A stretch of 64,000 bases of DNA from Petrolisthes cinctipes (taxonomy: Eukaryota; Arthropoda; Malacostraca; Decapoda; Porcellanidae): assembly GCA_033782935.1 (NCBI GenBank), contig JAWQEG010000710.1, positions 682,001 through 746,000 on the forward strand, in the 5' to 3' direction. Below the pieces are notes generated by a model. The model ran no database searches. It was not told the DNA's origin and was given only the letters and a program-made list of their open reading frames with translations. How positions within the stretch are numbered: position 1 is the stretch's first letter; each line of letters opens with the position of its first letter. This document shows, piece after piece, positions 47,640 to 60,200 of this stretch. The translations under genes were made by a program, and so were the position numbers.

Positions 47640-50600
47640 CAGTGCTTGGACTGTAAATATCAACAGTCTTTCATGGGGTGGTGGGTGTGTGGGTGTCAAT
47701 ACAGTGTTTTGATTGTAATTATCAACAGTCAATCATAGGGTGGTGGGTGTCATTACAGTGTTTAGACTCTAAATATCAACAGTCATTTATAGGGTGGTGG
47801 TTGTGTGGGTGTCTTTACAGTGATTGGACTGTAAATATCAAACATAATTCATGGGATGGTGGGTGTGGGGGTGTTATTACAGTGCTTGGACTGTAAATAT
47901 CAACAGTCAATCATGGGGTGGTGGGTGTGTGGGTGTCATTACAGTGTTTTGATTGTTAATATCAACAGTCATTCATAGGGTGGTGGGTATCATTAGAGTG
48001 CTTGGACTGTAAATATCAACAGTCATTTAAGGGGGTGTGGGTGTGTGGGTGTCATTACAGTGCTTGGACTGTAAATATCAACAGTCAATCATGAGGTAGT
48101 CGGTGTGTGGGTGTCATTAGAGTGCTTGGACTGTAATAATCAACAGTCATTCATGTGGTGGTGGGTTTGTGGGTGTCATTGCAGTGCTTGGACTGTAAAT
48201 ATCAAGTCATTTATGTGGTGGTGGGTGTGTGTGTGTCATTATTGCTTTGACTGTAAATATCAACAGTCATTTATGGGGTGGTGGGTGTCATTACATTGCT
48301 GGGAATGTAAATATCAACAGTCATTCATAGGGTGATGGGTGTGTGGGTGTCATTACAGTGCTTGGACTGTAAATATCAACAGTCTTTTATAGGGTAGTGG
48401 GTGTTTGGATGTCATTACATTGCTTGGACTGTAAATATCAACAGTCAATCTTGGGGTGGTGGGTGTGTGGGTGTCATTACAGTGCTTGGACTGTAAATAT
48501 TAACAGTCATTCATAGGGTGGTTGGTGTGTGAGTGCTATTACAGAGCTTGGACTGTAAATATCAACAGTAATTTATTAGGTGGTTGGTGTGTGGGTGTCA
48601 TTACAATACTTGGACTATAAATATCAACCGTCATTTATGGGGTGGTGGGTGTGTGGGAGACATTACAGAGCTTGGATTGTAAATATCAACAGTCATTCAT
48701 AGGGTGGTGGGTGTGTGAGTGTCATTACAGAGCTTGGACTGTATATATCTACAGTCATTCATTGGGTGGTTTGTGTCATTAGAGTGCTTGGACAGTAAAT
48801 TTCAACAGTTATTCATGGGTTTCTGTGTGTGTTGGTGTCATTACAGTTCTTGGACTGTAAATATCAACCATAATTCATGAAGTGGTGGGTGTGGGTGTGT
48901 CATTACAGTGCTTTGAATGTAAATATCAACAGTCATTCATGGGGTGGTGGGGGTGTGTGTGTCATTATGGTGCTTGAACTGTAAATATCCAAAGTCATTC
49001 ATGGGGTGATGGGTTTGTGGGTGTCATTACAGTGCTTGGACTGTAAATATCAAGTCATTAAAGGGGTGGTGTGTGTGTGTGTTATTAGTGCTTGGACTGT
49101 AAATATAAACAGTCATTTATGGGGTTGTGGGTGGCATTACAGTGCTTGGACTGTAAATATCAACAGTAATTCATTTGGTTAGTGGATGTCATTATAGTGC
49201 TTTGACTGTAAATATCAACAGTCATTCTTGGGGTGGTGGGTGTGTGGGAGCCATTACAGTGCTTTGACTGTAAATATCAAGAGTCATTCATGGGGTGGTG
49301 GGTGTGAGGGTGTCATTACAGTGATTTGATTGTAAATATCAACAGTCATTCATAGGGTGGTGGGTATCATTAGAGTGCTTGGACTGTAAATATAAACAGT
49401 CATTTATGGGTTTGTGGGAGTGTGGGTGTCATTACAGTGCTTGGACTGTAAATATCAACTTTAATTCAAGGGGTCGTGGGTGTTAGGGAGTCAATACAGT
49501 GCTTTGACTGTAAATATCAACAGTCATTCATGGGGTGGTGGGTGGCATTACAGTGCTTGGACTGTAAATATCAACAGTCATTAATAGGGTGATGAGTGTG
49601 TGGGTGTCATTACAGTGCTTGGACTGTAAATATCAACAGTCATTTATAGGGTGGTGGGTGTTTGGTGTCATTACATTGCTTGGACTGTAAATATCAATAG
49701 TCAATCATGGAGTGGTGGGTGTGTGGGTGTCATTACAGTGCTTGGACTGTAAATATCAACAGTCATTCTTGGGGTGATGGTTGTGTGGGTGTTATTACAG
49801 TGCTTTGACTGTAAATATCAACAGTCATTCAGAGGGTGGTGGGTGTCATTAGAGTGCTTGGACTATAAATATCAACAGTCAATCATGGGGTGGTGGGTGT
49901 GTGGATGTCATTACAGTGCTTGGACTGTAAATATCAACAGTCTTTCATGGGGTGGTAGGTGTGTGGGTGTCATTACAGTGTTTTGATTGTAATTATCAAC
50001 AGTCAATCATAGGGTGGTGGGTGTCATTACAGTGTTTGGACTCTAAATATCAACAGTCATTTTTAGGTTGGTGGTTGTGTGGGTGTCTTTACAGTGATTG
50101 GACTGTAAATATCAAACATAATTCATGGGATGGTGGGTGTGGGGGTGTCATTACAGTGCTTGGACTGTAAATATCAACAGTCAATCATGGGGTGGTGGGT
50201 GTGTGGGAGTCATTACAGTGTTTTGATTGTTAATATCAACAGTCATTCATAGGGTTGTGGGTATCATTAGAGTGCTTGGACTGTAAATATCAACAGTTAT
50301 TCATGGGGTTGTGGGTGTGTGGGTGTCATTACAGTGCTTGGACTGTAAATATCAACAGTCAATCATAAGGTAGTGGGTGTGTGGGTGTCATTAGAGTGCT
50401 TGTACTGTAAATATCAACAGTCATTCATGTGGTGGTGGGTTTGTGGGTGTCATTGCAGTGCTTGGACTGTAAATATCAAGTCATTTATGTGGTGGTGGGT
50501 GTGTGTGTGTCATTATTGCTTTGACTGTAAATATCAACAGTCATTCATGGTGTGGTGGGTGTCATTACAGTGCTGGGAATGTAAATATCAACAGTCATTC

Positions 50601-51250
50601 ATAGGGTGATGGGTGTGGGGGTGTCATTACAGTGCTTTTAATGTAAATATCAACAGTCATTCCTGGGGTGGTGGGGGTGTGTGTGTCATTATGGTGCTTG
50701 AACTGTAAATATCTAAAGTCATTCGTGGGGTGGTGTGTGTGTGTGTTATTAGTGCTTGGACTGTAAATATAAACAGTCATTTATGGGTTTGTGGGTGGCA
50801 TTACAGTGCTTGGACTGTAAATATAAACAGTAATACATTTGGTTAGTGGATGTCATTATAGTGCTTTGACTGTAAATATCAACAGTCAGTCATGGGGTGG
50901 TAGATGTGTGGGTGCCATTACAGTGCTTTGACTGTAAATATCAAGAGTCATTCATGGGGTGGTGGGTGTGAGGGTGTCATTACAGTTTTCGGACTGTAAA
51001 TATCAACAGTCATTAATAGGGTTGTGGGTGTGTGGGTGTCATTATAGTGATTGGAATGTAAATACCAACAGTCATTCTTGGGGTGGTTGGTGTGTGGGTG
51101 TTATTACAGTGCTTGGACTGTAAATATCAACAGTCATTCATGTGGTTAGTGGATGTAATTATAGTGCTTGGACTGTAAATATCAACAGTCATTCTTGAGG
51201 TGGTGGGTGTGTTGGTGCCATTACATTGCTTTGACTGTAAATATCAACAG
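47640..51250 (+). repeat. Duplicated block, offset ~2.27 kb then ~1.72 kb
   Basis: Units from about 47,678 recur at 49,952 (offset 2,274), and those at 48,105 recur at 50,373 (2,268). Further right, GTCATTATGG at 48,961 matches 50,685 (1,724), so the second copy lacks about 544 bp, roughly nine monomers. Part of the first copy (49.3-49.7 kb) also resembles 43.4-43.9 kb. Confidence 0.75.
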
Positions 51251-51269
51251 TCAATAATGGGGTGGTGGG

Positions 51270-54200
51270 AGTGTGTGTGTCATTACAGTGCTTGGACAGT
51301 ATATATCAATAGTCATTTATGGGGTGGTTAGTGTGTGGGTGTCATTACAGTGTTTTGATTGTAAATATCAAGTCATTCATGACTTTGACTGTAAATATCA
51401 ACAGTCATTTATGGGGTGGTGGGTGTGTGTGTCATTATAGTGCTTGGACTGTAAATATCAACAGTCATTAATTGGGTGGTGGGTGTCATTAGAGTGCTTG
51501 GACTATAAATATTAACAGTTATTTATGGGGTGGTGGGTTTGTGGGTGTCATGACAGTGCTTGGACTGAAAATATCAACAGTCATTCATGGGGTGGTGGGT
51601 GTGTGGGTGTCATTACAGTGTTTTGATTGTAAATACCAACAGTCATTCATAGGGTGGTGGGTGTCATTAGAGTGCTTGGACTACAAATATCAACAGTTAT
51701 TTATAGGGTGGTGGGTTTGTAGGTGTCATGACAGTGCTTGGACTGTAAATATCAACAGTCATTAATGGGGTTGTGGGTGTGTGGGTGTCATTACAGTGCT
51801 TGGACTGTAAATATCAACAGTCATTTATGGGGTGGTTGGTGTGGGTGTCATTACAGTGTTTTGACTGTAAATATCAACAGGTAATCATTGATTGGTGGGT
51901 TTGTGGGTGTCATTACAGTGTTTGGACTGTAAATATCAATAGTAATTCATGGGGTGGTAAGGGTGGGTGTCATTACAGTGTTTTGACTGCAAATATCAAC
52001 AGTCATTCATGGGGTGGTGAGTGTGTGGGTGTCATTACACTTCTTGGACTGTAAATATTAACAGTCATTCATGGGGTGGTAGGTGTGTGGGTGTCATTAC
52101 AGTTATTGGACTGTAAATATCAACCATCATTCATTGGGTGGTAGGTGTGTCGGTGTCTTTACAGTGCTTGTACTGTAAATATTAACAGTCATTCATGGGG
52201 TAATGGGTGTGTGGGTATCATTACATTGATTGGACTGAAAATATCAACAGTCATCCAGGGGGTGGTGGGTGTGTGTGCATCATTACAGTGTTTTGATTGT
52301 AAATATCAACAGTAATTCATAGGGTGGTGGGTGTCTTTAGAGTTCTTGGACTGTAAATATCAAGAGTCATTTATGGGGTGGTGGGTGTGTGGGTGTCATT
52401 ACAGTGCTTGGACTGTAAAATATCAACTGTCATTTATGGGGTGGTTGGTGTGTGGGTGTCATTACAGTGCTTTGACTGTAAATATCAACAGTCATTTATG
52501 GGGTGGTGGGTGTGTGTGTCATTATAGTGCTTGGACTGTAAATATCAACAGTCATTCATGTGGTGATGTGTGTCATTAGAGTGCTTGGACTATAAATATC
52601 AACAGTTATTTATGGGGTGGTGGGTTTGTGGGTGACATGACAGTGGTTGGACTGAAAATAGCAACAGTCATTCATGGGGTGGTGGGTGTATGGGTGTCAT
52701 TACAGTGTTTTGATTGTAAATACCAACAGTCATTCATAGGGTGGTGGGTGTCGTTAGAGTGCTTGGACTATAAATATCAACAGTTATTTTTAGGGTGGTT
52801 TGTTTGTGGGTGTCATTACAGTGCTTGTACTGTAAATATTACGGGTTATTCATGAGGTAGTGGGTGTGTGGATGTCATTACAGTGCTTGGACTGAAAAGA
52901 TCAACAGTCATTCATGGGGTGGTTGGTGTGTGGGTGTTATTACAGTGTTTGGACTGTAAATATCAAATGTCATTAATGGGGTGGTGGGTGTGTGGGTGTC
53001 ATTACAGTGCTTTGACTGTAAATATCAACAGTCATTTATTGGATTGTCTGTGTGTGTGTTTTTATAGTGCTTGGACTGTAAATATCAACAGTCATTCATG
53101 GGGTGGTGAGTGTGTGGGTGTCATTAAAGTGCTTGGACTGAAAATATCAAGTCATTCATAGTGTGGTGTGTGTGTGTGTGTCATTAGTGCTTGGACTGTA
53201 AATATCAACAGTCAATCATGGGGTGGTGGTTGTGTGGGTGTCATTACAGTGCTTGGAATGTAAATATAAACAGTCATTCATGTGGTGGTGGGTGTGTGGG
53301 TGTTATTACAGTTCTTTGACTGTAAATATCAACAGTCATTCAGGGGATTGTGGGTGTCATTAGAGCGCTTGGACTGTAAATATCAACAGTTATTCATGGG
53401 GTGGTGGGTGTGTGGGTGTCATGACTTTGCTTGGACTGCAAATATCACCAGTCATTAATGGGGTGGTGAGTGTGTAGGTGACATTACAGTGCTTTAACTG
53501 TAAATATCAAGTCAATCATGGGGTAGTTGGTGTGTGGGTGACATTACAGTGCTTGGAGTGTAAATATCAACAGTCATTCATGAGGTGGTGGGTGTGTGGG
53601 TGTCATTACAGATATCGGAATGTAAATATCAACAGTCATTCATGGGGTGGTGTGTGTGTGGATGTCATTACAGTGCTTGGACTGTAAATATCAACAGTCA
53701 ATCATGAGGAGGTGGGTGTGTTGGTGTCATTACAGTGCATGGACTGTAAATATCAACCGTCATTCATTGGATGGTGGGTGTGTGGGTGTCATTACAGTGT
53801 TTTGATTGTAAATATCAACAGTCATTTATTGGGTGGTGGGTGTCATTAGAGTGCTTGGACTGTAAATATCAACAGTCATTGATGGAGTGGTGGGTGTGTA
53901 GGTGTCATTACAGTACTTTGACTATAAATATCAACCATAATTAATGGGGTGGTGGGTGTGGGGGTGTCATTACAGTGCTTTGACTGTAAATATCAACAGT
54001 CATTCATGAGGTGTTTGTGGCATTACAGTGCTTGGAGTGTAAATATCAACAGTCATTCATGGCATAGGGTGATGGGTGTGTGGGTTTTATTACAGTGCTT
54101 GGACTGTAAATATCAACAGGCAGTCATGGGGTGGTGGGTTTGTGTGTGTCGTTACAGTGTTTGGACTTTAAATATCAACAGTCATTCATGGGGTTGTGGG

Positions 54201-57200
54201 TAGGTGGTTGTCATTACAGTGCTTGGACTGTAAATATCAAGTCATTCATGGGGTGGTGGGTGTGTGTGTCATTAGTGCTTGGGTGTGTAAATATCAACAG
54301 TCATTTATGAAGTGGTGGGTGTTATTACAGTGCTTGGACTGTAGATATCAACAGTCATTTATAGGGTGGTGGGTGTGTGGTTGTCATTACAGTGGTTGGA
54401 CTGTAAATATCAACAGTCATTGATGGAGTGGTGGGTGTGTAGGTGTCATTACAGTGCTTTGACTATAAATATCAACCATAATTCATGGGGTGGTGGGTGT
54501 GGGGGTGTCATTACAGTGCTTTGACTGTAAATATCAACAGTCATTCATGAGGTGTTTGTGGCATTACAGTGCTTGGAGTGTAAATATCAACAGTCATTCA
54601 TGGCATAGGGTGATGGGTGTGTGGGTTTTATTACAGTGCTTGGACTGTAAATATCAACAGGCAGTCATGGGGTGGTGGGTTTGTGTGTGTCGTTACAGTG
54701 TTTGGACTTTAAATATCAACAGTCATTCATGGGGTGGTTGGTAGGTGGTTGTCATTACAGTGCTTGGACTGTAAATATCAAGTCATTCATGGGGTGGTGG
54801 GTGTGTGTGTCATTAGTGCTTGGGTGTGTAAATATCAACAGTCATTTATGAAGTGGTGGGTGTTATTACAGTGCTTGGACTGTAGATATCAACAGTCATT
54901 TATAGGGTGGTGGGTGTGTGGTTGTCATTACAGTAGTTGGACTGTAAATATCAACAGTCAATCATGAGGTGGATGGTGTGTGGGTGTCATTACAGAGCTT
55001 GGACTGTAAATATCAACAATAATTTTTGGGGTTGTGGGTGTGTGGGGGTCATTACAGTGCTCAGACTGTAAATATTAACAGTCATTCATGGGGTGGTGGG
55101 TGTGTGGATGTCATTACAGTGCTTGGACTGAAAATATCAACAGTCATTTGTGGGGTGGTGGGTGTGTGGTTGTCATTACAGTGCTTGGACTATAAATATC
55201 AATAGTCATTAATGGGGTGTTGGGAGTGTGGGTGTCATTACAGTGAATAAACTGTATATATCAACAGTTATTCAAGGGGTGGTGGGTGTGTGGGTGTCAT
55301 TACAGTGCTTAGACTGTCAATTTAAAAAGTCATTCATGGGGTGATGGGTGTGTGGGTGTCATTACAGTGCGTAGACTGTAAATATCAACAGTCATATATG
55401 GGGTGGTGGGTGTGTGGCTGTCATTACAGTGCTTGGACTGTAAATATCAACAGTCAATCATGGGGAGGTTGGTTTGTGGGTGTCATTACAGTGCTTGGAC
55501 TGTAAATATCAACAGTCATTTATGGGGTGGTGGGTGGGTGGGTGTCATTACAGTGCTTGAACTGAAAATATCAAGTCATTTATGAAATAGTGGGTGGCAT
55601 TACAGTGCTTGGACTGTAAATATCAACAGTCATTCATAGGGTTGTGGGTGTGTAGATGTCATTACAGTGCTTGGACTATATATATCAACCGTTATTTAGG
55701 GAGGGGGGTGATTACAGTGCTTGGAAAGTAAATATTAACAGTCATTCATATTGTGGTTGGTGTGTGAGTGTCATTACAGAGCTTGGACTGTAAATATCAA
55801 CAGTCAATTATGAGGTGGTGGGTATGTGGGTGTCATTACAGTGCTTGGACTGTAAATATCAACAGTCATTAATGGGATGGTTAATGAGTGTTTGTCATTA
55901 CAGAGCTTTGATTGTAAATATCAACAATCATTCATAGGGTGGTGGGTGTGGGGATGTCATTACAGTGCATTGACAGTAAATATTAACAGTCATTCATTTG
56001 GTGGTAGGTGTTTGTGTGTCATTATAGTGCTTGGACTGTAAATATCAACAGTCATTCATAGGGTGGTGGGTATGATTGTGTCATTACAGTGCTTGAACTG
56101 TAAATATCAACTGTCATTCATTAGGTGGTAGGTGTTTGTGTGTCATTATAGTGCTTGGACTGTAAATATCAACAGTCATTCATGGGGTGGTGGGTGTGTG
56201 GGTGTCATTACAGTGTTTGGACAGTAAATATCAAGTCATTCATTTGGTGGTGGGTGTGTGTGTGTGTCATTAGTGCTTGGACTGTAAACATCAACAGTCA
56301 TTCATTGGGTGGTGGGTGTGAGGGTGTCTTTACAGTGCTCAGACTGTAAATATTAAGTGTCATTTATGTGGTGGTGGGTGTGTGGATGTCATTACAGTGC
56401 TTGGACTGTAAATATCAACAGTCATTTATTGGATGGTGAGTGTGTGGGTGTCATTACAGTGCTTGGACTGTAAATATTTACAGCCATTCACGGGTTGGAG
56501 GGTGTGTGTGTGTCATTAGTGCTTTGAATGTAAATATTAACAGTCATTTATTTGGTGGTGGGTGTGTGGCTTATATTAGAATGCTTGGACTGTAAATATC
56601 AACCATAATTCATGGGGTGGTAGGTGTTTGGGTGTCATTATAGTGCTTGGACTGTAAATATCAATAGTCATTCATGGGGTGGTTGGTGTGTGGGTGTCAT
56701 TACATGGCTTGGACTGTAAATAGCAAGTCATTTATGGGGTGGTGGGTATGTGTGTGTCATTAGTGCTTGGACTGTAAATATCAAGAGTCATTCATGGGAT
56801 GGTGGGTGGCATTACAGTGCTTGGACTGTAAATATCAACAGTCAGTCATGGGGTGGTGGGTATTTGGCTGTCATTAGAATGCTTGGACTGTAAATATCAT
56901 CAATAATTCATGGGGTGGTGGGTGTGGGGGTGTCATTACAGTGCTTTGACTGTAAATGTCAACAGTCATTCATGGGGTGGTAGGTTTGTGGTTGTCATTA
57001 CAGTGCTTGGACTGTAAATATCATCAGTCATTCATGGGGTGGTGGGTTGGTGGGTGTCATTACAGTGCTTGGACTGTAAATATCAAGTCATTCATGGGTT
57101 GGTGGGTGTGTGTGTGTGTCATTAGTGCTTGGACTGTAAATATAAACAGTCATTTATGGGGTTGTGGGTGGCATTACAGTGCTTGGACTGTAAATATCAA

Positions 57201-60200
57201 CAGTCATTTATGAGGTGGGTGGGTGTGTGTCTGTCATTACAGTGCTTGGACTGTAAATATCAACAGGCAGTCATGGGGTGGTGGGTTTGTGTGTGTCATT
57301 ACAGTGTTTGGACTTTAAATATCAACAGTCATTCATGGGGTGGTGGGTGTGTGGGTGTCATTACAGTGCTTGGACAGTATATATCAATAGTCATTCATGG
57401 GGTGGTTAGTGTGTGGGTGTCATTACAGTGTTTAGATTGTAAATATCAAGTCATTCATGACTTTGACAGTAAATATCAACAGTCATTTATGGGGTGGTGG
57501 GTGTGTGTGTCATTATAGTGCTTGGACTGTAAATATCAACAGTCATTAATTGGGTGGTGGGTGTCATTAGAGTGCTTGGACTATAAATATTAACAGTTAT
57601 TTATGGGGTGGTGGGTTTGTGGGTGTCATGACAGTGCTTGGACTGAAAATATCAATAGTCATTCATGGGGTGGTGGGTGTGTGGGTGTCATTACAGTGTT
57701 TTGATTGTAAATACCAACAGTCATTCATAGGGTGGTGGGTGTCATTAGAGTGCTTGGACTATAAATATCAACAGTTATTTATAGGGTGGTGGGTTTGTGG
57801 GTGTCATGACAGTGCTTGGACTGTAAATATCAACAGTCATTCATGGGGTTGTGGGTGTGTGGGTGTCATTACAGTGCTTGGACTGTAAATATCAACAGTC
57901 ATTTATGGGGTGGTGGGTGTGGGTGTCATTACAGTGTTTTGACTGTAAATATCAACAGGTAATCATTGATTGGTGGGTTTGTGGGTGTCATTACAGTGTT
58001 TGGACTGTAAATATCAATAGTAATTCATGGGGTGGTAAGGGTGGGTGTCATTACAGTGCTTTGACTGCAAATATCAACAGTCATTCATGGGGTGGTGAGT
58101 GTGTGGGTGTCATTACACTTCTTGGACTGTAAATATTAACAGTCATTCATGGGGTGGTAGGTATGTGGGTGTCATTACAGTTATTGGACTGTAAATATCA
58201 ACCATAATTCATTGGGTGGTAGGTGTGTCGGTGTCATTACAGTGCTTGTACTGTAAATATTAACAGTCATTCATGGGGTAGTGGGTGTGTGGGTGTCATT
58301 ACATTGATTGGACTGAAAATATCAACAGTCATCCAGGGGGTTGTGGGTGTGTATGCATCATTACAGTGTTTTGATTGTAAATATCAACAGTAATTCATAG
58401 GGTGGTGGGTGTCATTAGAGTTCTTGGACTGTAAATATCAAGAGTCATTTATAGGGTGGTGGGTGTGTTGGTGTCATTACAGTGCTTGGACTGTAAAATA
58501 TCAACTGTCATTTATGGGGTGGTTGGTGTGTGGGTTTCATTACAGTGCTTTGACTGTAAATATCAACAGTCATTTATGGGGTGGTGGGTGTGTGTGTCAT
58601 TATAGTGCTTGGACTATAAATATCAACAGTCATTCATGGAGTGATGTGTGTCATTAGAGTGATTGGACTATAAATATCAACAGTTATTTATAAGGTGGTG
58701 GGTTTGTGGGTGACATGACAGTGCTTGGACTGAAAATAGCGACAGTCATTCATGGGGTGGTGGGTGTATGGGTGTCATTACAGTGTTTTGATTGTAAATT
58801 CCAACACTCATTCATAGGGTGGTGGGTGTCATTAGAGTGCTTGGACTATAAATATCAACTGTTATTTATAGGGTGGTTGGTTTGTGGGTGTCATTACAGT
58901 GTTTGTACTGTAAATATTATGGGTTATTCATGAGGTAGTGGGTGTGTGGATGTCATTACAGTGCTTGGACTGAAAAGATCAACAGTCATTCATGGGGTGG
59001 TTGGTGTGTGGGTGTTATTACAGTGTTTGGACTGTAAATATCAAATGTCATTAATGGGGTGGTTGGTGTGTGGGTGTCATTACAGTGCTTTGACTGTAAA
59101 TATCAACAGTCATTTATGGGGTTGTCTGTGTGTGTGTCTTTATAGTGCTTGGACTGTAAATATCAACAGTCATTCATGGGGTGGTGAGTGTGTGGGTGTC
59201 ATTAAAGTGCTTGGATTGAAAATATCAAGTCATTCATAGTGTGGTGGGTGTGTGTGTGTCATTAGTGCTTGGACTGTAAATATCAACAGTCATTCATGGG
59301 GTGGTGTGTAGCATTACATTGCTTGGATTGTATATATCAAAAGTCATTCACGAGGTTATGGGTGTGTGGGTGTCATTACAGTGCTTGGACTGTAAATATC
59401 AAAAGTCATTTATAGGGTGGTTGGTGTTTGGGTGTCATCACATTGCTTGGACTGTAAATATCAACAGTCAATCATGGGGTGGTGGTTGTGTGGGAGTCAT
59501 TTCAGTGCTTGGAATGTAAATATAAACAGTCATTTATGGGGTGGAGGGTGTGTGGGTGTTATTACAGTTCTTTGACTGTAAATATCAACAGTCATTCAGA
59601 GGATTGTGGGTGTCATTAGAGTGCTTGGACTGTAAATATCAACAGTTATTCATGGGGTGGTGGGTGTGTGGGTGTCATGACTTTGCTTGGACTGTAAATA
59701 TCAACAGTCATTAATGGGGTGGTGAGTGTGTAGGTGACATTACAGTGCTTGGACTGTAAATATCAAGTCAATCATGGGGTAGTTGGTGTGTGGGTGACAT
59801 TACAGTGCTTGGAGTGTAAATATCAACAGTCATTCATGAGGTGGTGGGTGTGTGTGTGTCATTACAGATATCGGAATGTAAATATCAACAGTCATTCAAG
59901 GGGTGGTGGGTGTGTGGATGTCATTACAGTGCTTGGACTGTAAATATCAACAGTCAATCATGAGGAGGTTGGTTTGTGTGTGTCGTTACAGTGTTGGACT
60001 TTAAATATCAACCGTCATTCATTGGATGGTGGGTGTGTGGGTGTCATTACAGTGTTTTGATTATAAATATCAACAGTCATTTATTGGGTGGTGGGTGTCA
60101 TTAGAGTGCTTGGACTGTAAATATCAACAGTCATTGATGGAGAGGTGGGTGTGTAGGTGTTATTACAGTGCTTTGACTATAAATATCAACCGTAATTCAT

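Noticed and set aside
50595..50780. Minus-strand 61-codon ORF
   Set aside because: It is a chance frame through degenerate satellite units where usual minus-strand stops are mutated; nothing around it suggests a gene.
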